DNA of 42,476 nt from an uncultured Robinsoniella sp. (GTDB taxonomy: Bacteria > Bacillota > Clostridia > Lachnospirales > Lachnospiraceae). Location of the stretch: NCBI GenBank assembly GCA_900539655.1, contig UQCR01000058.1, positions 1 through 42,476 on the forward strand. Direction: 5' to 3'. The position numbers and the translations under genes are program-made. The notes under the pieces are model-generated. The model was not told where the DNA came from. It did not search any database and saw only the letters and a list, made by a program, of their open reading frames with translations. Positions 32,966 to 42,357 of the stretch are shown here, piece by piece. Every line of letters starts with the position of its first letter. Position 1 is the first letter of the stretch.

Positions 32966-35900
32966 TTATTTTATTTTAATTCCTTTGGATGCAGAGTATG
33001 CACCATAAACCTTCTCTCCTCTTTCCATGTATCCGCGGATACGGAATCTGTACGTAGTTCCCTTTTTCAACTCTGTCTTGGTGTAAGACGTATTTTTACC
33101 AGGTTTTGTAGAGATCTTTTTGTATTTTCCGTTTCCTGTCTTCATGAAAATTTCAATTTTATCTGCCTTAAACTTCTTCCAGGATAATTTCACTTTCTTT
33201 CCTGACTGTTTCAGGGATATGGTAGGTTTCACAGGTTGTGTTGCTGTAATCATAGATTTGGAAGCAGAACCGCTGCCAGCACTATTAACTGCCGTTACAC
33301 GATATTTATATTTTGTTGCAGCCTTTTTCTTTTTGTCTACATAAGAAGTTTTCTTAGTGGTTGTGATTTTCTCCCACTTTTCTTTCGAATAGTTATAGCG
33401 GCTGACAATATATGATTTTGCTCCTGTTACTTTTTTCCATGATATTTTAATACTGTTTGTTGTCTGTTTTGAAGCTTTTACACCAGTCACTCGACTAGGT
33501 TCCATCAATTTCCATTTTGCTTTCAGCGTAACGTTGCCTTTGCAGATATCTGTTGATTTTACCTGAGTATTGCCAAGATACCATCCAAGGAACTTATAGT
33601 TTCCTTTTTTCGGTGTCGGCAGGTTTCCATAAGGTTTGCCTTCCTGTACTTTGATTTCTGCCGGTATAACGTATCCGCCATCTGTATCAAAGATAACCGT
33701 GTACTCTTTTACTTCAGGATCCGGTGTTGGTTTCGGTGCTTCTGTAACAACTATGGTGCAGGATGATGATTTCTGTCCATCTACAGTTGTTGCTGTAATA
33801 TCGGCTGTTCCTGCTGCTTTCGCCGTTACAACACCTTCATTACTCACACTTGCCACTGCATCATTGTTCGTAGCCCACACTACTGCTTTATTTGTTGCAT
33901 TTTCCGGTGTAAATACGACTCTTAAAGTAGCCTTCGTTCCGGTCTGCATTGCTGCACTGGATGGGTTTATCTTAATGGATTCAACCGAGATCTGCTTCGG
34001 TATAACATTTACCGTACAGATTGCTGTCTTATTTCCATCCTCTGTTGTAACAATGATTTCTGCGATGCCTTCTTTTAATGCCTTAATCGTACCGTTTTCA
34101 ACACTTGCAACTGATTTATTCTTTGAATCCCATGTAACATTTTTATTGGTTGCATTTTCTGGCTGAACGCTTTCTTTAATGACAGCTGTTTTGCCTACTT
34201 CAATATTAACCGCTTGTTTGTCAAGGGTTACACCGGTTACTTTTATGATTTCCGGTTCACTCTTTACGGTTACTTCACATGTTGCTTTGAATCCGCCTTC
34301 TTCGGTTGTTACTGTAATAGTCGCTGTTCCGGCTGCACCTGCTGTAACTATACCGCCATCTACAGTAGCAACAGCATCATTGCTTGATGCCCAGGAAACG
34401 TTTTGATTCGTTGCATTTGCTGGTTGAACAGCTGCTGTCAGTGTTTCGGAAGCTCCTGATTTCAGTTCCAACGCTGAGGATGATATCTTAACTCCGGTAA
34501 CTGCAATGCCTTTTCTGGTTACTGTCACAATACAAGTTGCTGTTTTGTTGTTACTTTCTGTGGTAACTGTAATAGTTGCAGTACCTTCTTTTATTGCGGT
34601 TACGACTCCTTCCTGGGAAACAGTCGCCACTGCTTCATTATCAGATCTCCAGCTTACTTTCTGATTTGTTGCATTTGAAGGTGTAATCGTATGTGCTAAT
34701 TTTCTTGTCTCTTCTTCTGTTAATGATAATGCTGCAGGCTCGACACTGACACTTTCTACTTCTACAATTTCAGGTTCTCCATTTTCTACTGTAATTGTAG
34801 CGGTATCATGTATGGTATCATTTTCTGCTGATGTGGCTGTAATGGTTGCTGTTCCTTCTGCCACACCGGTTACAACACCACCTGCTACCGTTGCTACGCC
34901 TTCATTATCAGAAGTCCAGATCATATTCTGGTTAGATGCATTTTCCGGCTGTATTTCCCCGGTTAAGGTTACACTTGCACCTGTTTTAACAGTAGCTTCT
35001 TTTGGAGATACGGTAATAGAACTCACTGGAATCACTACTTTTTCCGTAACAGTTACTGCACATTGTGCCGTTTTGTTTCCATCTGCTGTAGTTACGGTAA
35101 TGATTGCATTACCAGGTTTCAGTGCATTCACTACACCATTAACTACAGTTGCCACTTCTTCATCACTTGATGACCAGGTAACATTTTTATTTGTTGCATT
35201 AGACGGGATTACCGCTGCTGTTAATGTTGCTGTGGTCTCTTCTACTAATGTAACTTCATTCGGCGTCAGTTTGACTCCTGTTACTGCTGTCGGGTCTGTG
35301 ACTGTCTGGCCTGTTTCGTATAAGTAGAATTCTGCTGCTGAAATAAATTCATTTGCTGGTGTACCTGCTGTCTTTGTTGCCCTGATTTGAATTCTTTTTG
35401 CATTCACAGGTGTAAACTTAGCTGTTTTTTTGTTTACATTATTAGCCCATTCACCACTACCGCCTTCTATTAGCTGAAAGTCATTTCCATCGTCAGTAGT
35501 GCTATAATACAAATCATAACCCAATATTCTTCCATTTTCTTGTGAACGAGTTACATATTGAAATTTGTTGATTTGATATAATTTGTCAAGTGTAATTGTA
35601 AAACTGTTATTAATACCATTTTCAATATCTGGCATTGGTTGATGCGAATATGCGGAATGCCATATTGTACTTTCATTTCCATCAACCGCATTAGAAGCCG
35701 GACCATCAGTACCTGCATTTTCTTCACTGTCAGCTACTGCCGTCATTTTATTGGATGCTATCTTGTTGGATGTTTCTTCCCATAAAGCAGTTAACGTAAC
35801 GTCACTCTTCTCAATACGATACTTAGAACCTGCAGCATATGTGGTTTCTCCGTCACTCCATCCTGCAAATGTCATTCCAGCAATTGTTATACCACATTCC

Positions 35901-38900
35901 GGTAATGTAATCGCGCTGCCTTCATACTCTGTAATAGGCTGTGGAAGATCTCCTTCACCGTCTTTATTACTTTCAAAAGTAATGGTGTGCTGGTCGCCTA
36001 ATACCTGGAATGCATCAAATTCTAATTTCGTTCCTGTACTGGCTGGATTCTTGGTTCCTGTTCCAACCAATTTAATAGTATGTTTCGTATCCTCAAGACC
36101 TGCTTTTTCGTAAACCATCTGTTGTTTCAGGCCCTGTGGTGTCGGATCGTAGAAGTCAATAGAATCTGCTTTTACTCCGTCAATGTAAACGTCCATGATT
36201 CCCCAGGTTGCATTCTTAGTTGCATACACACGAATGCCCTTACCCGAGAATACAAAGGAAATTGTATCATCTGCACTGCTGGTTTCAACAAAATGAATTC
36301 CACCGCCGTAATGTGCAGCATCTTTCCACGTTTGCCATCTGGAACTATATTCAATTCTGGAATCAGAATCATCCACCATGCCTCTTACCGTAATGTCAAG
36401 AACGCTGACGGTTTCTGAATATAAGCTCTCCACGCCATTTTCTACAGAGGTTATTTTATATCGAACTTTTTTAATATCTTTTACAGCAGTTGTATCTGTA
36501 TAGCTTGCTGTTGTCAGTTCTGTCGCAACTTTCTCATAAGAACCTTCTTCTTTACGGTATACATTGTAAGTTGCTGTTTCAGATGCTGCCTTATCCCAGG
36601 TTAATTCCACGCCTGCTGCTCCGGTATAAACTGCTTCCACATTTTCCGGTCCATTTGCAAGTTCCGGGAAATTAGTAATGGTATATGTTTCTCCCTTTGT
36701 TGATACAAACTGGATTCTGTCTCTGGATAAGTTAGTGAATTCCACTGGAGTGCCCTTTGAATCTACTATATTTGCCTGGGTGATTCCAGTATACTGCACT
36801 GCACAATCTCCACCATTTTTAGACAGGATTTTAACATTTGTTGCTTTACCGTTTTCCCAGGTAATATCTGTCTCGAAGTTTCCTCTTGCTACAATTCCTT
36901 TTACTGATCCGCTGGACCATGCATCCGGAAGTGCCGGCAGCACATTGATGTAACCCATATTGCTCTGCATTAACATTTCATTCACACCGGAGGTATAACC
37001 AAAGTTACCATCGATCTGGAATGGAGCGTGGGAATCAAAAAGATTTGGATTGATACCATCGTTGAACAGCGTCTTCACTAAATCATAAGCACTGTTTCCC
37101 TGTCCTGTTCTTGCCCAGGAATTAATACGCTGTCCCATTCCCCATCCGGTACTCTTCATACCACGGTCTTTTAAGGATACGATTGCTGCGTCCATATACT
37201 GGTCATTGTCTACTGAAATCAAATCTCCAGGGAACAATCCAAGAAGGTGTGACATATGGCGATGTCCTCTTTCACCAATACTTCCAAGGGTTGTTTCATT
37301 GTACCATTCTTTAATTTGTCCGCTTTCACCGATTTCGATTGGTGCTAATCTGTCCTGAGTATCCTGCCATTTCTGAATCAGAGCCTCATCTTCACCTAAA
37401 ATTTTTCCTCCGATAATTGCATCTTCGTATAACTGCCAGATCAGTTCCTGTTCGTAAGCATTTCCCAATGTTCTTGGACCATGCTCCGGAGAATATGTAG
37501 GAACAGATACCAGTCTTGTTGATTTCTCACCATTCGGCTTTGTAATTTCAACACCACTGTCTGTTAAAATCTGATCATAAAGCTTTGCTTCTTCTTTTAA
37601 CATCGGATACAACTTATCTCTCATGTATTCAACATCACCGGTGTATTCATAATATTCCCAGCAATTTTGAAGAATCCACGGTACCGCTGCAGGTGACCAT
37701 CCCCAGGAAAATGCCCATCCGGGACAAGTCCATCCAAACGGTGTATTCTGTGTATGTGCAGTAAATCCATTTTCCGGATTTTCTTCTGTGCTCTCTATTC
37801 CAAGGTAATCTTTTGCAGTAACACGGCCAGGTTCACGCAATCCATCCACATATTCAATCAATGGTTTTGCACATTCCGCCATATTTGCTGAATAGGTTGG
37901 CCAGTAATTCATCTGAAGATTAACATTCATATGATAATCACTGCCCCACGGAACACGTCCTGCATCACCTACCCGGTTCTGCCATACGCCCTGTAAATTT
38001 GCCGGTAAATCCCCTTCTCTGGAAGACTCAATTGTCATAAATCGTCCATACTGGTATAAGATAACTTCCAATTGGCTGCGTTCTTCTTTTGTTGCACTAC
38101 CATTCTTATAAGCCGCCAGCAGTTCATCAGTGGGCTTGGAGGAAACTCCCTGTCCCAGATCCAGATCTACCCGGTCAAAAATATTGGTATAGTCCGCAAT
38201 GTGGTCTGCTTTTACCTGATCGTAATTTTTACCTGCTGCATTTTCGACCGTTGCTTTCACACTTGCAGCCAGTTCCTCGTCGCTCTCTCCAGTGCGGTAT
38301 TTCGGATAGGAATCTTTATAGTCAGTATCTGCTGATACATATATTACTACAGAAGAAGCATCCGATACATGCAATGACTGGTTATCTGCGCCCGGCTGAA
38401 CCTGTCCTTCCGTGACAACCTTCAGCATGGAATTCATTTTCAGCTGATTATCCTGCATCTGTCCAGCAGTAATCAGCGTATTTCCTTCTGCTTTATAGGT
38501 AACCGATTTACCTAACCCGTTATTTGCAACATTCTCTGCATTATCTACCGGGAAACTCACGTCAAATTCTAACTTTTTCGATCCATCTGCCGTCAATTTC
38601 ATAGCCAGTACATTATCTGCATAACTAATAAAGTATTCTCTGTGGAAGTTCGTTCCTTCCAGGGTATAATCAACGTTTGCTACCGCATTGGTAAGATCCA
38701 GATCCCTCTGATAATTCTCTACGGCTGTATTGTCCGTAACCCCTTTAAAGTCCAGATAAATATCGCCCCAGGACTGATAAGCCCCATAACCATCGGATTC
38801 TCCGGTCAATTGATTACACAGATCGGATGCCTCATTGTCTTTCCCTTCCAGGAACAACTGTCCCACAGTTTTAAAGACATCTGACATTTTTGTCCCGTTG

Positions 38901-39289
38901 GATGTTGTTTCCTTATTTCCGCCATTATAATTAGGCCTTTTCGTACTTGGACCGCCGTTCCATAATGTCTTCTGGTTAAAAGTAAGATGTTCCTTCCCAA
39001 TTTCTCCATACACATTGGCACCCATATAACTATTGCCAATTGGTAATGTGAGCTGCTGCCAGCGGTTGTCTTCCGCTGTTGTTCCAAAACCTCCCTCTCT
39101 GCCCGGAATAAGAGTTCCCTGGCTTGCCGGTTTATTGTACCACAACCTGAGTGGATTCTCCTGGCCTGCTGCTTTTGTCTCAGCTTTGGATTCCGCCGCC
39201 TGCACATTCAGGACATCTCCTGGAACCACTAGGGATGTTGCAACCATACATGTACTTAAAATACCTGCTATCATCTTCTTCAGTTTCAT
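32966..39289 (-). CDS. Secreted multi-domain GH95 alpha-L-fucosidase with six Big_2 repeats
   Basis: 2107 residues. Signal peptide 1-31 (VQA cleavage). GH95 catalytic module about 47-875: the N-x-N pair is N455/N457 in HMNVNLQMNYW, probable general acid E602 (SPEHGP), GHRHMSHLLGLFPG at 675-688 and D760 in QIDGNFG; these match the AfcA active site. Then fibronectin III-like (about 880-965), a beta-rich CBM-like region (966-1098), an InlB-type repeat (1100-1171), a CBM32/F5_8-type domain (1175-1327), six Big_2 repeats (about 1334-1850), another InlB-type repeat (1862-1927) and two lysine-rich fibronectin III-like domains (to 2107). GH95 enzymes mainly remove alpha-1,2-fucose from mucin or milk oligosaccharides. 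No LPXTG anchor is visible; the basic C-terminus may hold it to the wall. It is divergent from the nag genes. Confidence 0.93.
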   Translation of the reverse strand: MKLKKMIAGILSTCMVATSLVVPGDVLNVQAAESKAETKAAGQENPLRLWYNKPASQGTLIPGREGGFGTTAEDNRWQQLTLPIGNSYMGANVYGEIGKEHLTFNQKTLWNGGPSTKRPNYNGGNKETTSNGTKMSDVFKTVGQLFLEGKDNEASDLCNQLTGESDGYGAYQSWGDIYLDFKGVTDNTAVENYQRDLDLTNAVANVDYTLEGTNFHREYFISYADNVLAMKLTADGSKKLEFDVSFPVDNAENVANNGLGKSVTYKAEGNTLITAGQMQDNQLKMNSMLKVVTEGQVQPGADNQSLHVSDASSVVIYVSADTDYKDSYPKYRTGESDEELAASVKATVENAAGKNYDQVKADHIADYTNIFDRVDLDLGQGVSSKPTDELLAAYKNGSATKEERSQLEVILYQYGRFMTIESSREGDLPANLQGVWQNRVGDAGRVPWGSDYHMNVNLQMNYWPTYSANMAECAKPLIEYVDGLREPGRVTAKDYLGIESTEENPENGFTAHTQNTPFGWTCPGWAFSWGWSPAAVPWILQNCWEYYEYTGDVEYMRDKLYPMLKEEAKLYDQILTDSGVEITKPNGEKSTRLVSVPTYSPEHGPRTLGNAYEQELIWQLYEDAIIGGKILGEDEALIQKWQDTQDRLAPIEIGESGQIKEWYNETTLGSIGERGHRHMSHLLGLFPGDLISVDNDQYMDAAIVSLKDRGMKSTGWGMGQRINSWARTGQGNSAYDLVKTLFNDGINPNLFDSHAPFQIDGNFGYTSGVNEMLMQSNMGYINVLPALPDAWSSGSVKGIVARGNFETDITWENGKATNVKILSKNGGDCAVQYTGITQANIVDSKGTPVEFTNLSRDRIQFVSTKGETYTITNFPELANGPENVEAVYTGAAGVELTWDKAASETATYNVYRKEEGSYEKVATELTTASYTDTTAVKDIKKVRYKITSVENGVESLYSETVSVLDITVRGMVDDSDSRIEYSSRWQTWKDAAHYGGGIHFVETSSADDTISFVFSGKGIRVYATKNATWGIMDVYIDGVKADSIDFYDPTPQGLKQQMVYEKAGLEDTKHTIKLVGTGTKNPASTGTKLEFDAFQVLGDQHTITFESNKDGEGDLPQPITEYEGSAITLPECGITIAGMTFAGWSDGETTYAAGSKYRIEKSDVTLTALWEETSNKIASNKMTAVADSEENAGTDGPASNAVDGNESTIWHSAYSHQPMPDIENGINNSFTITLDKLYQINKFQYVTRSQENGRILGYDLYYSTTDDGNDFQLIEGGSGEWANNVNKKTAKFTPVNAKRIQIRATKTAGTPANEFISAAEFYLYETGQTVTDPTAVTGVKLTPNEVTLVEETTATLTAAVIPSNATNKNVTWSSSDEEVATVVNGVVNALKPGNAIITVTTADGNKTAQCAVTVTEKVVIPVSSITVSPKEATVKTGASVTLTGEIQPENASNQNMIWTSDNEGVATVAGGVVTGVAEGTATITATSAENDTIHDTATITVENGEPEIVEVESVSVEPAALSLTEEETRKLAHTITPSNATNQKVSWRSDNEAVATVSQEGVVTAIKEGTATITVTTESNNKTATCIVTVTRKGIAVTGVKISSSALELKSGASETLTAAVQPANATNQNVSWASSNDAVATVDGGIVTAGAAGTATITVTTEEGGFKATCEVTVKSEPEIIKVTGVTLDKQAVNIEVGKTAVIKESVQPENATNKNVTWDSKNKSVASVENGTIKALKEGIAEIIVTTEDGNKTAICTVNVIPKQISVESIKINPSSAAMQTGTKATLRVVFTPENATNKAVVWATNNDAVASVSNEGVVTAKAAGTADITATTVDGQKSSSCTIVVTEAPKPTPDPEVKEYTVIFDTDGGYVIPAEIKVQEGKPYGNLPTPKKGNYKFLGWYLGNTQVKSTDICKGNVTLKAKWKLMEPSRVTGVKASKQTTNSIKISWKKVTGAKSYIVSRYNYSKEKWEKITTTKKTSYVDKKKKAATKYKYRVTAVNSAGSGSASKSMITATQPVKPTISLKQSGKKVKLSWKKFKADKIEIFMKTGNGKYKKISTKPGKNTSYTKTELKKGTTYRFRIRGYMERGEKVYGAYSASKGIKIK

Positions 39290-39303
39290 AGTAATCTCCC
39301 TTA

Positions 39304-39325
39304 CAATTCGTTATACAATGAATTG
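39304..39325 (-). promoter_or_regulatory. Stem-loop in the GH95 5' UTR
   Basis: Arms CAATTCGTT (39304-39312) and AATGAATTG (39317-39325) pair at 8 of 9 positions around 4 nt, ending a few bases before the SD (AAGGGAG on the minus strand). It may stabilise the mRNA or modulate translation. Confidence 0.45.
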
Positions 39326-39435
39326 GCGACGCTTTATCTTCCTGGCTCTTAATTTTCTTCTCCTTTCCTTTTATTTTCATCAACATTCACAAAAAACCAC
39401 CTCAGATATCTCTTCGCACTATCAAAGCTTGCCTT

Positions 39436-39464
39436 AATATAACATGTACAACTATACATTGTAA
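39436..39464 (-). promoter_or_regulatory. Candidate promoter of the GH95 gene
   Basis: Minus strand TTACAA (39459-39464), 17 nt, TATATT (39436-39441). It implies a 5' UTR of about 140 nt. The spacer includes TGTACA-like inverted segments that could be an operator. Confidence 0.5.
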
Positions 39465-39730
39465 ACATACAACACCGTAACTATTTTACTTTTATTAGTC
39501 AATATTTTATCCATTTTTTTACAAGTTTTTTATTTTTTAGTCATATTGTCTAATTTTTTATCTATCTTGTCTTTTTCAGCTATTATTTTTAAAAGTTTTT
39601 ACTATATGGTATTTTTTTACCGTTAAAAAATCACTATATTATAAATGAATAAATGGCTCTCATATGGTTATGATTCATTTGTACATTCCTGCTATTTTTT
39701 ATAATTATTTGCCAATTTCTCATGAACCCT

Positions 39731-39759
39731 TTGCCTTTTTTTCCTGTATAGGTTACAAT
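39731..39759 (+). promoter_or_regulatory. Candidate promoter of the CBM9-like/nagB/nagA operon
   Basis: TTGCCT (39731-39736), 17 nt, TACAAT (39754-39759), about 51 nt before a putative start region of the ATG at 39817. The -10 overlaps ACAAT-AGTA-ATTGT, a small inverted repeat that could bind a repressor. Confidence 0.6.
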
Positions 39760-39816
39760 AGTAATTGTGAGCATACCAGCTTTCTATGTTCGATTTTATA
39801 TGCAAGGAGGTATTTA

Positions 39817-40422
39817 ATGGAATACATAATCCAAACCATTTCTTCAAAAGACGAGATTGGAAATTGTCCTGTTTTTCATGTGGACCAGTACAACTGGGGA
39901 GGCGGCTATCGTCCTAAAACCTATGGGAGTCTGGGATTTATACCCGGAACCGGATTTTATGTAAAAATGACCTGCGAAGAAAAGGATCCGGCACGAATTT
40001 ATCTGAATCCTAACGACCCGGTACACCTGGACAGCACTATGGAAGCATTCTTTCAATTTTATCCTGCGGAACGCCCGAATTGCTACATTAACCTTGAAGC
40101 AAATTCCAACGGAGCACTCCATGCCAAGTATGGAGAAGGAAGAAGCAACCGGGAGGTATTTCCTATGGAGCTGCACGAAGCCTGTCAATGCACCGGTACT
40201 ATTTACGAAAATCACTGGACACTGGAATTAACGGTACCACTGGAATTAATCAGCTACGTATACGGACACTGTGATTTCCGGACAGGCGATGCCATTACCT
40301 GTAATTTTTATAAAATAAAAGAAAGCGAAGGCCTGACTCATTTTGGCAGCTTTACAAAGATTGAAAATGAAACTCCAAATTTTCATTTACCACAATTTTT
40401 TGCAAAAGCAGTCATACAATAG
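39817..40422 (+). CDS. CBM9-like (family 9 carbohydrate-binding / DOMON-type) protein without signal peptide
   Basis: 201 residues. The fold pattern resembles carbohydrate-binding family 9-like domains: an NWGGGYRPKTYGSLGFIPGT loop, FYVKMTCEEKDPARIYL, then NDPVHLDSTMEAFFQFYP (typical of the binding face), CYINLEANSNGALHAKYGEG, and the WTLELTVPLELI strand near the end. There is no signal peptide or anchor, so it should stay in the cytosol. The frame opens at 39664, but AGGAGG sits before ATG 39817 and the preceding residues look like read-through. It precedes nagB by 59 bp; binding or modulating a phosphorylated sugar is a speculative role. It is the first gene of the nag operon. Confidence 0.7.
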   Translation: MEYIIQTISSKDEIGNCPVFHVDQYNWGGGYRPKTYGSLGFIPGTGFYVKMTCEEKDPARIYLNPNDPVHLDSTMEAFFQFYPAERPNCYINLEANSNGALHAKYGEGRSNREVFPMELHEACQCTGTIYENHWTLELTVPLELISYVYGHCDFRTGDAITCNFYKIKESEGLTHFGSFTKIENETPNFHLPQFFAKAVIQ

Positions 40423-40481
40423 AACTACAAAAGGTTAAGAAAGCAGAGCGAATCTGCCGTAAATAGAAAAGGAGAATAATT

Positions 40482-41216
40482 ATGCGAATAGTAAAAGCAA
40501 AAGATTATGATGATATGAGTAGAAAGGCAGCAAATATTATTTCTGCACAGGTTATTATGAAACCTGACTGCGTACTGGGTCTGGCTACCGGCTCAACTCC
40601 GATTGGAACTTACAAACAATTAATTGATTGGTATACCAAAGGTGATCTGAACTTTGAATGTGTAACCAGCGTTAACTTAGACGAATACAAAGGACTTGGC
40701 GCAGACAGTGACCAGAGCTACCGTTATTTCATGAATACCAATCTGTTCAACAGCATCAATATCCGTAAAGAGCGTACTTTTGTACCGGATGGTTTAGAAC
40801 CGGATTCTGACAAAGCATGCTCCATGTACAATCAGATTATTTCTGATGTTGGCGGAATTGATTTACAGTTATTAGGACTTGGACATAACGGTCATATCGG
40901 ATTTAATGAACCAAGCGATAATTTTGAAAAACAGACTCATTGTGTTGACTTAACACCAAGCACCATTGAAGCCAATACACGTTTCTTTGAAAAAGAAGAA
41001 GATGTTCCAAGACAGGCATATACAATGGGTATTCAGACCATTATGCAGGCACGCAAGGTTTTAGTAGTTGTCAGCGGAGCCGACAAAGCTGAAATCCTGA
41101 AAAAAGTAGTGGAAGGACCAATCACACCACAGGTTCCTGCATCCATTCTGCAGCTTCACAACGATGTAACAATTGTAGCAGATGCTGCAGCTTTATCGAA
41201 AATCGAAAATGCATAA
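40482..41216 (+). CDS. nagB: Glucosamine-6-phosphate deaminase
   Basis: 244 residues, usual length. It converts glucosamine-6-P to fructose-6-P and ammonia. The conserved LGLATGSTPIGTY phosphate loop is at about 32-44; D67-E68 lie in VNLDEYKGL, and the catalytic H138 lies in LGHNGHIGFNEP at 134-144. AAGGAG precedes the ATG. It lies between the CBM9-like gene and nagA (22 bp apart), so the three are probably one transcript with sequential steps of N-acetylglucosamine use. Confidence 0.97.
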   Translation: MRIVKAKDYDDMSRKAANIISAQVIMKPDCVLGLATGSTPIGTYKQLIDWYTKGDLNFECVTSVNLDEYKGLGADSDQSYRYFMNTNLFNSINIRKERTFVPDGLEPDSDKACSMYNQIISDVGGIDLQLLGLGHNGHIGFNEPSDNFEKQTHCVDLTPSTIEANTRFFEKEEDVPRQAYTMGIQTIMQARKVLVVVSGADKAEILKKVVEGPITPQVPASILQLHNDVTIVADAAALSKIENA

Positions 41217-41238
41217 CAGTAATGAAGGGATATAAAAA

Positions 41239-42357
41239 ATGATAATAAAAAATGCAAATGTTTTTCACGCAGATGGTTATTTTGAAAAAAAAGACCTCTA
41301 TATACAAAACGATAAATTTGCTGACAGCGCAGACAAAGAAGATGACGTTATAATCGATGCAGAAGGCATGTATGCCATTCCCGGTTTGACAGATATCCAC
41401 TTTCATGGCTGTGTTGGTTATGATTTCTGCGATGGTACAGAAGAAGCCATTCAAAAAATTGCTGAATATCAGTTAAAAAATGGTATCACTACCATTGTAC
41501 CAGCCACAATGACTTTTGACGAACCCCGCCTTGAAAAAATCTGCAGGACTGCAGCTGCATACGAAAGTAAATCCGGCGCAATCCTGTGTGGTATTAACAT
41601 GGAAGGCCCATTTATTGCATCAAAGAAAAAAGGTGCACAGAACGGGAAATATATTCACAAGCCGGATGTGGAAATGTTCCGCCGCCTTCAGTCTGCTTCC
41701 GGAAACCTGGTAAAACTGGTTGACATTGCCCCGGAAGAAGAAGGATCAATGGAATTTATCGATGCCTTAAAAGACGAGGTAGGAATTTCCATCGCCCATA
41801 CAACAGCGGATTATGAAATTGCAAATGAGGCATATAACAGAGGGGCAAGACATGCAACCCATCTCTATAATGCAATGCCCCCATTCTCACATCGTGAGCC
41901 CGGAGTAATCGGAGCAGCATGTGACCATGATAACTGCCGCGTAGAATTGATCTGTGATGGTATCCATATTCATCCATCAGTAGTCAGAACCACCTTTAAA
42001 ATGTTTGGCGATGACCGTGTGATCCTCATCAGTGACAGCATGATGGCAACCGGACTGACAGACGGTGACTATTCACTGGGCGGACAGCCTGTAAAAGTAG
42101 TAGGAAATCTGGCAACTTTAGAAAGTGGCACAATCGCCGGTTCTGCAACAAATCTGATGGACTGTGTACGCACAGCTGTTAAAAAAATGGACATTCCCCT
42201 GGCAACTGCTGTCAAATGTGCCGCAGTAAACTCTGCAAAATCTGTTGAGATTTACGATCAATACGGCAGCCTGGAAGCAGGAAAGATTGCAAATCTGGTG
42301 CTTTTGGATAAAGACCTCAATATTGAAAAAGTATTGTTAAAAGGGAAAGAAATTTAA
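41239..42357 (+). CDS. nagA: N-acetylglucosamine-6-phosphate deacetylase
   Basis: 372 residues, near the normal family length. The metal-site H54-x-H56 is in DIHFHGCVGYDF; further ligands or catalytic residues are E122 (NMEGPF), H187 (IAHTT), H208 (ATHLYNAM) and D266 (LISDSMMATG). It removes acetate from N-acetylglucosamine-6-P, making the substrate of NagB. The terminal SLEAGKIANLVLLD segment is the amidohydrolase C-terminal strand. The ribosome binding site GAAGGGAT is a little distant from the ATG but in range. Confidence 0.97.
   Translation: MIIKNANVFHADGYFEKKDLYIQNDKFADSADKEDDVIIDAEGMYAIPGLTDIHFHGCVGYDFCDGTEEAIQKIAEYQLKNGITTIVPATMTFDEPRLEKICRTAAAYESKSGAILCGINMEGPFIASKKKGAQNGKYIHKPDVEMFRRLQSASGNLVKLVDIAPEEEGSMEFIDALKDEVGISIAHTTADYEIANEAYNRGARHATHLYNAMPPFSHREPGVIGAACDHDNCRVELICDGIHIHPSVVRTTFKMFGDDRVILISDSMMATGLTDGDYSLGGQPVKVVGNLATLESGTIAGSATNLMDCVRTAVKKMDIPLATAVKCAAVNSAKSVEIYDQYGSLEAGKIANLVLLDKDLNIEKVLLKGKEI

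Larger units (their letters stand above)
39290..39816. other. Divergent regulatory region between GH95 and the CBM9-like/nag operon
   Basis: About 527 bases of mostly AT-rich DNA with no gene. It holds the GH95 promoter and UTR hairpin, the plus-strand promoter, and T-rich tracts at about 39510-39620 of unknown role. Confidence 0.6.

Noticed and set aside
33636..34166. Plus-strand open frame of 176 residues opposite Big_2 repeats
   Set aside because: Antisense shadow of repetitive GH95 coding; no ribosome binding site or recognisable protein pattern.
33750..35300. Tandem repeat region, considered as a CRISPR or satellite
   Set aside because: The repeats are diverged copies of the six Big_2 protein modules, about 250 bp each, in one reading frame.
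34812..35327. Plus-strand open frame of 171 residues opposite Big_2 repeats
   Set aside because: Same shadow effect from the Big_2 repeat codon pattern.
39180..39386. 68-residue upstream frame overlapping the GH95 start
   Set aside because: Weak start context; it runs out of frame into the GH95 signal peptide. A leader peptide role cannot be excluded but is unsupported.
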